Source of the DNA: Ariolimax columbianus
Lineage: Eukaryota > Mollusca > Gastropoda > Stylommatophora > Arionidae
Direction: 5' to 3'
DNA: 64,000 bases
Assembly (NCBI GenBank): GCA_036924085.1
Contig: JAVGWX010000013.1
Location: 68,083,859 to 68,147,858 of the forward strand
The translations under genes and the position numbers were made by a program. Position 1 is the stretch's first letter. Every line of letters starts with the position of its first letter. Below the pieces are notes generated by a model. That model searched no databases. It saw only the letters and a program-made list of their open reading frames with translations, and was not told the DNA's origin. Positions 1 through 9,552 of the stretch are shown here, piece after piece.

Positions 1-456
1 AATTTGACACCCTCAACAGTTAAAAAATTGACTATTCTGTTACTTCACTACCTCAATTTCGTTCCTAAAAATATATATCTTTTGTTGGGGTGAATAAAGA
101 TGGAAGTACCGGATCTCGATCATCGGGCCATAACCATTTTACAAATGGCAAATTCTAAATAGGTTCATAGAAGCGACATCATTGTACCCCGTCAACCCAA
201 TAAGTGCTCAGTTCTATTGATTGCTGAAAGCGGCGACGATGTGCATGATCTCCGTACCTCCCGCTGCGGCTCCGAAGTTTTGCACTTTCTCAATTATCCA
301 TTTACAGCTGGGTTAACTGGAAGAAGCAATCATACCATGCCCTTTTTACAAGCTTTCTCCAGCTTGACATGACCGCTGTCCGTAGACTTCTATTTCTCCT
401 AGTTTAAGCAACTTCCCCATAACCTAGAGAGCTGACATTTTGTATACATCCTCTAC

Positions 457-460
<4 letters not shown>
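1..460. other. No gene seen; unique-looking sequence
   Basis: No recognisable coding sequence. Positions about 385-460 resemble 39020-39070: both carry CTTCTATTTCTCCTA, then CAACTTCCCC, then a GAGAACTAGC- or GAGAGCTGAC-like stretch. This is probably a short piece of an unidentified dispersed repeat. Confidence 0.4.

Positions 461-487
<27 letters not shown>
461..487. repeat. (CAAT)n microsatellite
   Basis: Perfect CAAT/CAAC-type tetranucleotide run of about 27 bases. It lies next to the LINE fragment that starts near 505 on the minus strand and may be that element's 3' tail. Confidence 0.85.
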
Positions 488-504
488 AGACCTGTCAGCT
501 CCAC

Positions 505-760
505 GTGGTTCTAAACAAACACTCAAGTCTTCACATGAGCCATCTGAGCCAATTCTGTCCACGTCCTGCTGTCTGCCTTTATACTTACTTCCATATTCCA
601 CACGTGTGTTGGCCTCCTCCTAGTTATCTTACCTTGTGGATTCCAGAATATAACATGTCTGGTAATTTTATCAACTGGATCCCGTAATGTATGACCTATC
701 CGTCGCCATCACCTCCTCCGTATTTCATGCTCTACTGGTATTTGTCCAGTGTTCCCATCA
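505..760 (-). pseudogene. LINE reverse-transcriptase C-terminal fragment, family L-C
   Basis: Read on the minus strand, this gives the LINE post-RT C-terminal signature: RHVIFWNPQGK followed by RRRPTHVWNMEV and RTWTELAQMA. The family pattern is 'R(Q/H)ALTWNPQGKRxRGRPxxTW', which is also seen at 7640-8153 (ALTWNPQEKRGRGRPEYK). Only the last portion is present. The short plus-strand frames here are its antisense shadows. It is a truncated, non-functional remnant. The clade is uncertain because the catalytic RT core is absent. Confidence 0.7.
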
Positions 761-944
761 GTTCTACGTTGATTATCTTGTACCTTTCCAACCCTTGTAT
801 TTTGCCTTGGCTACCATTTGCGAAGTCTGTACATTTTTCGTAAGTACCCGTGTTGTCCTTCATGTTACAGAGCCATATAATAGAACGGATTTTACGTTGT
901 TGAAGATTTTGATATCAATTATTCCGACTTGTTAATCAATTACA

Positions 945-1242
945 TTTTGGCTCAAAAAGTCTCAAAAGTAGAGAAGAACTGGTTTATCAATTCAATTTTG
1001 GCGAGCAAATGTAAATACTTTTATCACATCAAGAGACACAACGGTATTGAGAGAACAGAGATGGAAGGTATGGTGACGTGCAGGAAAGGAAGCGGTAGAC
1101 TAAGAAGATGATGGCACCAAGATATCCAGGAATGCCTGGGTATGAATGTGGCGGAGGCTGGAGTTTTGGCAAGGGAAAGAGTTGTTTTCAGACAGTCTGT
1201 GATGGGAGCGACGTTCTATAAAGGACATGCTACATCATGATG
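945..1242 (+). pseudogene. LINE reverse-transcriptase C-terminal fragment, family L-A
   Basis: The plus-strand frame reads KVEKNWFINS, then YHIKRHNGIERTEMEGMV, a basic Arg-rich stretch, WHQDIQECLG, and the family terminus VMGATFYKGHAT. The same order is found at 5668-5966 (GHIKRHDGLGKT, then VMKATFYQGHAT). A TGA at 1109-1111 interrupts the Arg stretch, probably a CGA to TGA change. The frame ends in a GATGATGG tail that runs straight into the 1.7 kb minisatellite. It is a 3' fragment only, with no catalytic residues. Confidence 0.75.
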
Positions 1243-1243
1243 A

Positions 1244-2975
1244 TGGATGAATGGCTGGTTGGATAGCTGTCTGATTAGCTGGATGGCTGGCTGGTTAGCT
1301 GGATGGATGGATGGGTGGCTGGTTAGCTGGATGGACGGCTGGTTAGCTGGATGGAGGGCTGGTTAGCTGGATGGATGGCTGGTTAGCTGGATGGATGGAT
1401 AACTGGTTAGCTGGATGGATGGCTGGTTAGCTGGATGGATGGATGGCTGGTTAGCTGGATGAATGGCTGGTTAACTAGATGGATGGATGGCTGGTTAGCT
1501 GGATGGATGGATGGCTGGTTAGCTGGATTGATGGATGGTTAGCTGGATGGATGGCTGGTTAGCTGAATGGATGGCTGGTTAGCTGGATGGATGGATGGCT
1601 GGTTAGCTGGATTATTGATGGATGGTTAGCTGGCTGGTTAGCTGGATAGATGGCTGGTTAGCTGGATGGATGGCTGGTTAGCTGGATGGATGGCTGGCTA
1701 GCTGGATGGATGGCTGGTTAGCTGGATGGATGGTTGGTTAGCTGGATGGAAGGTTGGTTAGCTGGATGGATGGCTGGATAGATGGATGGCTGTTTAGCTT
1801 GATGGATGGATGGCTGTTAGCTGGATGGATGGATGGATGGCTATTAGCTGGATGGATGGATGGCTGACTGGTTAGCTGAATGGATGATTGGATGCTGGTT
1901 AGCTGGATGGGTGGATGCTGGTTAGCCGGTTGGATTGCTGGATAGCTGGATTGATGGATAGATGGGTAGATTGATGGATGAATGGCTGGTTAGCTGGATG
2001 GATGGCTGGTTAGCTGGATGGATGGCTGGTTAGCTAGATGGATGGATGGATGGCTGGTTAGCTGGATGGATGGCTGGTTAGCTGGATGGAAGGATGACTG
2101 GTTAGCTGGATGGATGGCTGGTTAGCTGGATGGATGGATGGCTGGTTAGCTGGATGGATGGCTGGTTTACTAGATGGATGGATGGCTGGTTAGCTGGCTA
2201 GATGGATGGCTGGTTAGCTGGATGGATGGCTGGTTAGCTGGATGGATGGATGGCTGGTTAGCTGGATTGATGGATGGTTAGCTGGCTGGTTAGCTGGATG
2301 AATGGCTGGTTAGCTGGATGGATGGCTGGTTAGCTGAATGGATGGCTGGTTAGCTGGATGGATGGATGGCTGGTTAGCTGGATTATTGATGGATGGTTAG
2401 CTGGCTGGTTAGCTGGATAGATGGCTGGTTAGCTGGATGGATGGCTGGTTAGCTGGATGGATGGCTGGTTAGCTGGATGGATGGCTGGTTAGCTGGATGG
2501 ATGGTTGGTTAGCTGGATGGAAGGTTGGTTAGCTGGATGGATGGCTGGATAGATGGATGGCTGTTTAGCTTGATGGATGGATGGCTGACTGGTTAGCTGA
2601 ATGGGTGGTTGGATGCTGGTTAGCTGGATGGGTGGATGCTGGTTAGCCGGTTGGATTGCTGGTTAGCTGGATTGATGGATAGATGGGTAGATTGATGGAT
2701 GAATGGCTGGTTAGCTGGATGGATGGCTAGTTAGCTGGATGGATGGTTGGATAGCTGGTTAGCTAGATGGATAGATGGATGGCTGTTTAGCTTGATGGAT
2801 GGATGGATGGCTGTTAGCTGGATGGACGGATGGATGGATGGCTGTTAGCTGGATGGATGGATGGCTGTTAGCTGGATGGATGGATGGATTTCTGTTAGCT
2901 GGATGGATGGATGAATGGTTAGCTGGATGGATGTATGGGTGGATGGATGGATGGGTAGGTGGGTGGATGAATGTA
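1244..2975. repeat. 1.7 kb minisatellite, GGATGGCTGGTTAGCT core
   Basis: Tandem array based on a 16-base core GGATGGCTGGTTAGCT, with variable extra GGAT tetramers (16, 20 or 24-base versions). It starts at the 3' end of the L-A LINE fragment. A long internal duplication is visible: rare variants such as GGATTATTGATGG and GATGGGTGGATGCTGG occur about 720-770 bases apart (near 1608 and 2379, near 1906 and 2627). It is noncoding; the short minus-strand frame at its right end is low-complexity. Confidence 0.95.
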
Positions 2976-3229
2976 TAGATGAGTGATTAGAAGGATTGAT
3001 GATGAAGATTCTACTCAAAAGCACAAACACGAGTCTTAGTCTCATTAAAAACGTGTACCTAAAAATGTAATTTGTATCTTTTCACTTGTTTCACTACCAT
3101 CGTTTCGTCGCTACATGTCACCTTCCCATCCATGTTTTGCATAGATTACAGCATCATTCACAAAGGTCAATCGTCTAATGTCGGGGTTGTAGAGCTTTTG
3201 TATACGTTTGTTTCAGTTCAGAGCAGCAA

Positions 3230-3725
3230 AGATGGCGCCATAACCGGCTGCGGGTCTACATTGCTCTTCTGTTTTAGTTCATAATAGATGCCGCCAGACC
3301 ATGAATTTTCCGGGAATTTCGACTAGTCGACGACTTACACTTGTGTTCACGGAAACGTGGTGTTGTTTTCCCAATTGGACTAGTTAATTGGTTCGTTTTG
3401 TGTGTTTTCTTCCGTTCATTTTTCTTGAAATAGACATCAGCTATATGAATAACACTACGCTTAAACTTGTATCATATTTCACGGTCTAGTTCACCCGGCT
3501 GAACTTCACGAGATTGGCGTCCTTCGCCCTAGTTTGAAAACAGTGTCAGCTTTGTTGTATGAAATTTAGACACAACTATAATGAACTGACACTTGGAGAG
3601 AGATGGACTCCGTCAGGTGAGTAGCGGCCCAAGACACACCCTTGTTGTATGACGAGAGCTGGTACTACAAACTGAAATAGCTGCCTCAACGATCTTCTAG
3701 GTTATGGGACTGATGATGATGATGG
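3230..3725 (+). repeat. Dispersed repeat DR5, copy 1
   Basis: About 500 bases that match 33285-33755 in the opposite orientation. Shared pieces include CTGCGGGTCTACATTGC, TCACGGAAACGTG, GTAGCGGCCCAAGAC and the end CTAGGTTATGGGACTGATGATG. The (GATG)n end suggests a retroelement tail, possibly the 3' region of the LINE remnant at 3700-3868. No coding capacity is evident. Confidence 0.75.
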
Positions 3726-3868
3726 TTCCAGAAAGTGATTCTGATCAAGTGTCTTTTATAAGAGGCTTGGGTCACTCTCAATCTGTCTTCCATTGATTTA
3801 GTGAGTGTCCATGTCACAGCACCGTAGTACATGCCAGACAGCACCGTAGAATTGAAGATCTGTGCTCC
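3700..3868 (-). pseudogene. LINE RT C-terminal fragment
   Basis: The minus-strand reading gives AQIFNSTVLSGMYYGAVTWT then KSMEDRLRVTQ, matching the LINE pattern 'NxxVLPxMxYGxExWTLxKxxExRLxVxQR' that follows the RT core. It is bounded by the 29-bp array on one side and DR5 on the other. It is a truncated remnant. Confidence 0.65.
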
Positions 3869-4415
3869 TAGGTTCTAGTCTTGGCAACGTCTAGCCTAGG
3901 TTCTAACCTTGGCAACCGTCTAGCCTAGGTTCTAGTCTTGGCAACGTCTAGCCTAGGTTCTAACCTTGGCAACCGTCTAGCCTAGGTTCTAACCTTTGCA
4001 ACCGTATAGCCTAGGTTCTAGTCTTGGCAACCATCTAGCCTAGGTTCTAGTCTTGGCAACCGTCTAGCCTAGGTTCTAGTCTTGGCAACCGTCTAGCCTA
4101 GGTTCTAGTCTTGGCAACCGTCTAGTCTAGGTTCTAGTCTTGGCAACGGTCTAGCCTAGATTCTAACCTTGGCAACCGTCTAGCCTAGGTTCTAACCTTG
4201 GCAACCGTCTATCCTAGGTTCTGGCCTTGGCAACCGTCTAGCCTAGGTTCTAGTCCTGACAACCGTCTAGCCTAGGTTCTAACCTTGGCAACCGTCTAGC
4301 CTAGGTTCTAGTCCTGGCAACCGTCTAGCCTAGGTTCTAACCTTGGCAACCGTCTAGCCTAGGTTCTAACCTTGGCAACCGTCTAGCCTAGGTTCTAGTC
4401 TTTGCAACCGTCTAG
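3868..4415. repeat. 29-bp minisatellite, CTAGGTTCTA-type
   Basis: About 19 tandem units of 29 bases: CTAGGTTCTAGTCTTGG followed by CAACCGTCTAGC. Main variants are AGTCTTGG versus AACCTTGG, and occasional 28-base units lacking one C. Each unit junction contains the palindrome CCTAGG. Units abut directly, with no unique spacers, so this is not a CRISPR array. Confidence 0.95.
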
Positions 4416-5269
4416 GACCATACTCTTTCCTTACGTATCATTTTTACAACAGAACGCGCCTACAAAAATTGTGAAAAAACTGCACATGTGTTCTCGGATT
4501 AATAAATATTCTAGTCATTGTAAATGGCCAATCACCTCATCTGATGTATAGATGTTTAGCAAATTAAATTCTGAAATAATGAATTAAAATTTGCATGTAG
4601 TTACCAAATTTAAAAAAATGATATAAACAGAATAATTAAAAAACATAAAAAAACAACAATAATAAATATTATTTTACTCGTCAGGTCCTTGTTATCAAGC
4701 TAGTGAATAAAACGTCTTAAACTCCTCACAGAATAATGTCCATTTATGTCTAAAGATGACTGCTACATTTTTCATAATATCCTCTAACGTTTTTAATTTA
4801 AAAATATTTAAATATTTCATGGTAACAAAAAACCCACTCTCTTCTTCAAAAGGGGGCGGGGCATAATCTTCATCATCAGTATCATCGATGACAAAATGAA
4901 GATTTCAACTTCGTTTCTGTCGTTGTCAGAATTGCCCTTCTATCAATTTGTCCACTTGATTCATCATGTAAACACGATGCTATTAACCCGTGTCTCGTCT
5001 GCCGCTAACAAATCCTTAGCACCAGATAGTAGTGAATTCATGTTACTTTTGTTTACATCGTAATACATCAAAAAGAAAATTGAGCAAAATGAACTTGATT
5101 TCAATTCTACGCATATCTATATCGAGGCGGGTGGAATACGAACTCTTCTCGATTGAAACCGGAATTAATTTGTATAAGGTAACTTAAAAACTTGTAGGTT
5201 TATCAATTAAACGAAAGAAGCCGTTAAAGTGGCAAGACGTATGCAACTAGAAATAATGTAGCTTTTAAA
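4416..5269. other. AT-rich interval, no gene seen
   Basis: AT-rich DNA, with poly-A runs around 4600-4670 and no recognisable coding motif, SINE head or tandem structure. Confidence 0.5.
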
Positions 5270-5640
5270 GTGGCTACACAAATTCAAAGTGTTAATGAAC
5301 GAGAAGGCCACCTAGCCCGCGCGGCGACCTCTTGCTGCGACCTCACGTCTTGCGACGAAACGATGGTCGATTGTGCACGGCGACAGCAAATTGGTAACCC
5401 CGAGTTAAAAAGTGACCACCGGGAAGACCTCCAATGCGTTGGTCAGTCTTCCTTGCTGTACACAACCACTGAGACGTCTCTGGAGGAGAACTTACCGACC
5501 ACTGGACTTCCGTGACCCAAGCCAGGGTTCACTAATGACGGAGTTGCGACCAGCAGCTTCGCTGAGAAACGGGTCGTCGTCAAGATCAAAGTCAAGAATA
5601 GACTACCCAAAAATTCAATAGAAGAATCCTAAAAATAGCT
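5270..5640 (+). other. Two short overlapping open frames, unrecognised
   Basis: An 81-codon frame (Cys-rich stretch CCDLTSCDETMVDC) overlaps a 69-codon frame in another phase. Neither has a motif I recognise. They lie just upstream of a LINE tail and may be decayed LINE sequence. I do not call a gene. Confidence 0.2.
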
Positions 5641-5667
5641 AGCGTATAGAATATATTAAATAAATCC

Positions 5668-5966
5668 ATCCTACAAAATCAGAGTGTCGAAGAGAACTGG
5701 CTTATAAACCGAGTTATGTCTCCAAAACTGAGGTTTTTCGGCCACATCAAGCGCCATGACGGACTAGGAAAAACAGTTCTGGAGGACATTGTTCCAGGAA
5801 GACGAGACAGAGACCGACCAAGGCGTAGATAGAAAAAAGACATCAAGGACACCGTAAACATGGAGCAGGCAGGTAGACTGACTGCGGATCGAGACTCTTA
5901 TTGAAAGGCTGTGATGAAAGCGACGTTCTACCAAGGACATGCCACATGATGATGATGATTATGACT
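5668..5966 (+). pseudogene. LINE C-terminal fragment, family L-A
   Basis: Reads SVEENWLINRVMSPKLRFFG, then HIKRHDGLGKTVLEDIV, GRRDRDRPRRR, a stop, KKDIKDTVN, a stop in place of an expected Trp or Arg codon, and VMKATFYQGHAT. The 3' tail is (GAT)n at about 5950-5966. It aligns along its length with 945-1242. It is a dead 3' remnant. Confidence 0.75.
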
Positions 5967-6050
5967 ACCTAAAGAAAAGTAGAAAATAAAGATCCGGTCT
6001 ACCGGTCGAGCGGACATTTAGGCATATAGGGTTTGGTGTTTAGTTTGAGG

Positions 6051-6330
6051 GGGATTCCTTGGAGAAGTGGTTAAACCGTCGGCCTCGTGATCAGGTGGTG
6101 TGGGTTCGACTCCGGACTGCGCCGACTTTTTCACGGATGCTTGATGCGGAGTTCCCTGCATCTCGTAGTCACCCCCTAGTCGTCTTGTCCTTGACTTGCC
6201 ACTGGGGTCGGGCGGCTCGAGACGAGAGAGTGGGGATAAAAAGTAGCGCAGTTAATCATTGCTAAAAATAGCGCTAGCAAAATTAATTATGCCGTCATCG
6301 TCTACGATGGACGGCGGTCTTTGCCTTTGC
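6051..6330 (+). mobile_element. tRNA-derived SINE (SINE D)
   Basis: Pol III-like head: an A-box-like segment (GAAGTGGTTAAACCG) and a B box (GGGTTCGACTCC) about 50 bases apart, followed by a non-tRNA body. It cannot fold into a normal tRNA ending, so it is a SINE head and not a tRNA gene. Its end near CTTTGCCTTTGCC is approximate. Confidence 0.6.
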
Positions 6331-6439
6331 CTTGTTTGGTCCATATTTGTTTGAGAAGTAAATGGAGCGAAGCTGCAGCTGTACTGACGGGTAAAAGTAC
6401 ATAAGTAATAAACCACTGCAGCAGATATTGTTTTTTGTT

Positions 6440-6560
6440 GGGATTTGTCAGCTGTTTTTGTTTGTTATTTGTTCCTGACGAAGGTCTTGTGGCTGTAACG
6501 AAGGCATCGTGTTGTTTTTGTCCCAAGGCGTGTTTAGCTGACCAAAAACAGACTAGGGTG
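6440..6560 (+). repeat. Short conserved block with hammerhead-like core
   Basis: TTCCTGACGAAGGTCTTGTG then GCTGTAACGAAGGC, followed by GTTGTTTTTGTCC. A diverged relative lies at about 13300-13370 (CTCGACGAAAACCTTCTGG, then GTTTTTGTCC). The order CTGACGA, potential stem, GTAAC recalls the CUGANGA...GAAA hammerhead ribozyme core, but GAAA is changed to GUAA and stem II pairs poorly here. The block is part of an unidentified retroelement or SINE. Confidence 0.35.
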
Positions 6561-6659
6561 TCGTGGGACGCTCAATTCGGCCTCATTTACTTCACTTGCT
6601 TGCTATGTTATCACATTTTTGAGACAGGGTCCATCCTGTTCGTTTGTGATTTGCAAACA

Positions 6660-6740
6660 AGTCTCGCACAACTTAGGGATTGAACTTAGATTGCTCGGAT
6701 GAACATCCAGTGCTCTAGCTACTACGCCTCTACTACTTTT
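6660..6740 (-). mobile_element. tRNA-like SINE head fragment
   Basis: On the minus strand, TAGTAGCTAGAGCACTGG (A-box-like) is followed about 35 bases later by AGTTCAATCCCTAAG (B-box-like). It is a single short fragment with no clear body. Confidence 0.5.
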
Positions 6741-6885
6741 ACCTCTTAAACTGTCTAAATGTTGAGTTTTTCACATTATGGAAATTATATATGTAATGTT
6801 TGTACTCTATGCGGAAAGAAAAATACAGTTTTATAACTTGAAATATAACGACGACTTGACTTGACTTGGCTTGACTTGACTTCGT

Positions 6886-7232
6886 TCGTTCTCAATCTCC
6901 CGCTACCAAACCCTAAAAAGTGCTTAAGTAGCAGAGTGTAGCCCAGAGAACGGAATGCGTTGTGTTACAGTTTAGAGTTTGACTACGATATTTGCACCTT
7001 TCGGTACGACACATCCGACTTCTGCAGATATTTTTGGGTACCGGATTAACCTTCCCTCTTCGATCCCTTCTCCTTAGCCAGTCTGCTCAGTTGCAGGCTG
7101 TTATCCAGCATCACCACGTGGAGGTGTAGCAGAGTCTTAGCAGCTCTGGTTCGCTGGCCCTGACGCTAGCAGTCAGCTCTGGGTCACTGACCGCCACAGC
7201 TCAATGCGGTGATCAGCGTCTTGATCCCCTAT
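6886..7232 (-). mobile_element. Dispersed repeat DR1, near full length
   Basis: On the plus strand it starts CTTCGTTCGTTCTCAATCTC and ends at the GCGGTGATCAGCGTCTTGAT segment, about 345 bases. The element is best read on the minus strand, because several copies carry an (AAG)n or GAACGAACGAAG tail on that side. This copy carries a CTTGACTTGG tail run. It contains the core shared with SINE A (GACTTC...CAGATA region, degenerate here). Confidence 0.8.
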
Positions 7233-7352
7233 TTTGAAATTTGATTTAAATTTATTTGATAATGCACCAACTCTAAACCGTATTGAGCTAATCCTTAGGA
7301 CTTTGTTTTAGTTTTCGAGAACCTCTGCTACATTATTTTTGTTACAGATCAA

Positions 7353-7605
7353 GCGGGGGCGTGTGGTTAAGTGACACGGCTCACAACAAGAAGGTGCTGG
7401 GTTCGATCCCCATCACAGCACCGGTCGTTATCCCGGGGAAGCAAACCCTTAGAAAATGCAGGAGGAAGCAGACCCTTACATAAAATGGATGCTGAAGTCG
7501 GATGCACTGGACCGACAGGCGCAAAATAAAACCAGTGTAATGCACACCGTCTTGGGGAATAGATAAATAAGGCGAAAGCAAACAAAAATAATTTTTTAAA
7601 AATTC
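7353..7605 (+). mobile_element. tRNA-derived SINE (SINE A), copy 1
   Basis: Head: GTGTGGTTAAGTGACACGG (A-box region) and GGGTTCGATCCCCATC (B box). The body carries CCCGGGGAAGCAAACCCTTA, then GCTGAAGTCGGATGCACTGG, then GGCGCAAAATAAA, ending AATAAGGCGAAAGC plus an A-rich tail. The same order recurs at 16788, 41697 and 62703. Confidence 0.85.
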
Positions 7606-7639
7606 TTGAGTCCAGAGATACATTTTTTTGTATGTGCAT

Positions 7640-8153
7640 AACATTGTGTTGCTGTATGGAGCGGAAACATGGACAACGACCAAGGTCATACAACAAAGAC
7701 TCCAGTCCTTCGTTCACAGATGCCTAGGAAGGATAATGTGCTTAAAGTGGCAGGAAATGGTGAGGAATGAAGACTTGTGTTCATAAAGTGGCAGGACAGG
7801 GTGAGGAATGAAGACTTGTGTTCATAAAGTGGCAGGACATGGTGAGGAATGAAGACTTGTGGGGAAAGGAGCCAACAGCTATTGGAACAACAAATTAAGC
7901 CAAGAAAAGGGGGCTGGATAGGACATACGCTGCGGGCGGCAGTAAAACATAGCCAGACAGGCTCTTACATGGAATCCTCAGGAGAAAAGAGGAAGAGGTA
8001 GACCCGAATATAAATTTAAAAGAGAATGGGAGCAGGAGATACAATTAAATAATGACACCTGGAGAGAGGCAGAGACAGCAGCCCAGACCGTGTACGCTGG
8101 CGAGATGTTGTCGATGGCCTATGCACCGGGGGGAGCGACGGGCTTTGATTAAG
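7640..8153 (+). pseudogene. LINE RT C-terminal fragment, family L-C
   Basis: Reads VLLYGAETWTTTKVIQQRLQ, FVHRCLGRIM, KWQEMVRNEDL, then after frame breaks ARQALTWNPQEK, RGRGRPEYK and AYAPGGATGFD with a terminal stop. This is the region after the RT core of a LINE polyprotein. A segment of about 40 bases (AAGTGGCAGGACATGGTGAG and flanks) is present three times at 7742-7865, breaking the frame. It is non-functional. Confidence 0.75.
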
Positions 8154-8224
8154 AGGTAAATGCCAACAACAAAATATACAACGACATCTCTAGACAACGA
8201 AAACAGCTTATTAATTCTTTAACT

Positions 8225-9120
8225 CCATTAAGCCAATACTCCAACAGATGACACCACGGCACGAGCCAACAGTTTCAATTCCATGGTTATTCCAGAAATG
8301 ATTTACGGATGTAATGTATTGAGCTGCGTAAACTAGAGGCTGAGATGCTCAGAGTCCACCAGAGAGCAGTAGAACGATGATTACTAAAGATTTCGATACG
8401 GGATAAGATCGAAGAGACGATATTCGACATCAAACTCTTTTTCGGGATGTTGTGGAAGTTACGATATCGCCCACACATTGCTGGGCTGGACATGTGGTAC
8501 AACGTTGTGTGGAAGCAGCGATATCGCCCACACATTGCTGGGCTGGACATGTGGTACAACGTTGTGGAAGCAGCGATATCGCCCATACATTGCTGGGCTG
8601 GACATGTGGAAGGAGCGATATCGCCTAAACATTGCTGGGCTGGACATGTGGTACAACGTTGAGGAAGCAGCGATATCGCCCATACATTGCTGGGCTGGAC
8701 ATGTGGAAGGAGCGATATCGCCCACACATTGCTGGGCTGGACATATGGTACAACGTTGTGGAAGCAGCGATATCGCCCACACATTGCTGGGCTGGACATG
8801 TGGTACAACGTTGTGGAAGCAGCGATATCGCCTAAACATTGCTGGGCTGTACATGTGGAAGCTGCGATATCGCCCAAACATTGCTGGGCTGGACATGTGG
8901 TACGCGTGCCTTACAACAGATGGACACATAGAACAACGTTTTGGTGGCCATGTTCCTGTATACGTCCTCCGGGTCACCCACCTGGGCGATGGCGAGATCG
9001 ACTGACCAACGACATAGGCCCGCATTGGAACAGCACGCCAGCAGACCGGGAAGCGTAAAGAATATGGTTGACTTCCTCGCATACGGCACATCTGTCGGCC
9101 TGATGTCGATGATAATGTGA
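8225..9120 (+). pseudogene. LINE RT C-terminal region (L-E) carrying a 55/42-bp array
   Basis: Before the array, a damaged reading resembles NSMVIPEMIYGCN, and DIRHQ with DVVEV follow. After it the frame reads WAGHVVRVPYNRWTHRTTFW, then RPPGHPPGRWRDRLTNDI, WNSTPADREA. This is a typical LINE C-terminal 'W.GHV.R...GRP..RW.DD....' block. The array between (8463-8907) repeats the codons for the CWAGHVV portion. It is a non-functional remnant. Confidence 0.75.
8463..8907. repeat. 55-bp / 42-bp composite minisatellite
   Basis: GATATCGCC recurs at 8463, 8520, 8575, 8617, 8672, 8714, 8769, 8824 and 8866, giving spacings 57, 55, 42, 55, 42, 55, 55 and 42. The 42-base form lacks 13 bases (TACAACGTTGTGG). 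Each unit includes CATTGCTGGGCTGGACATG. It lies inside the LINE fragment and its unit is LINE coding sequence. Confidence 0.95.
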
Positions 9121-9189
9121 TATGAGGGAAAAGTAATTTGTACAAATAATTATAATGCCCTTAGTTAGTTTTCTTTCCACTTGTGTCGT

Positions 9190-9400
9190 GTAGCGCCGTG
9201 GGAAGCTTGAGTCGTCTATCCTGCGCCAAGTGCGTTGCCTCGGTCAATGTGAGCCCTTGTCGTTACACAATCACTCTAATGTCATCTATCCACCTACCTC
9301 GCGGCCGCCCCCTTGCCATGTAGCCAGATCTCCCAGCGTTGTAAGTCATCAGTGGAAGATGATGAGGGTGCATTCTCATGAGATGACCAAACTCTTTGAT
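9190..9400 (-). pseudogene. LINE C-terminal fragment (L-I)
   Basis: The minus strand reads FGHLMRMHPHHLPLMTYNAG, then ARGRPRGRWIDDIRVI, a stop, and RQGLTLTEATHLAQDRRLK. The GRP.GRW.DDI block followed by A..LAQDR is the standard LINE C-terminal pattern. It lies on the opposite strand to the neighbouring L-E fragment. Confidence 0.7.
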
Positions 9401-9552
9401 TTATCGATTGATTTCTTTTAATTCAATATACAACATGCAAGTATTGGTAATGTTGAATAGATAAGCTAGTTAACATCTTATGTTCAATAAGTGCGAGTAT
9501 ACAATATTGCGAAAATGCAATAAAGACAAATATTGCATGTCCAAAAGGTTTT

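Noticed and set aside
505..935. Two consecutive short plus-strand genes
   Set aside because: They are antisense shadows of a minus-strand LINE fragment at 505-760 and adjoining sequence.
3868..4415. CRISPR array
   Set aside because: Units are contiguous with no unique spacers, no cas genes are present, and the DNA is clearly eukaryotic.
6435..6683. 82-codon Cys-rich frame as a small secreted protein
   Set aside because: It lacks a convincing signal peptide, crosses a repeat block shared with 13300-13370, and overlaps a SINE head on the minus strand.
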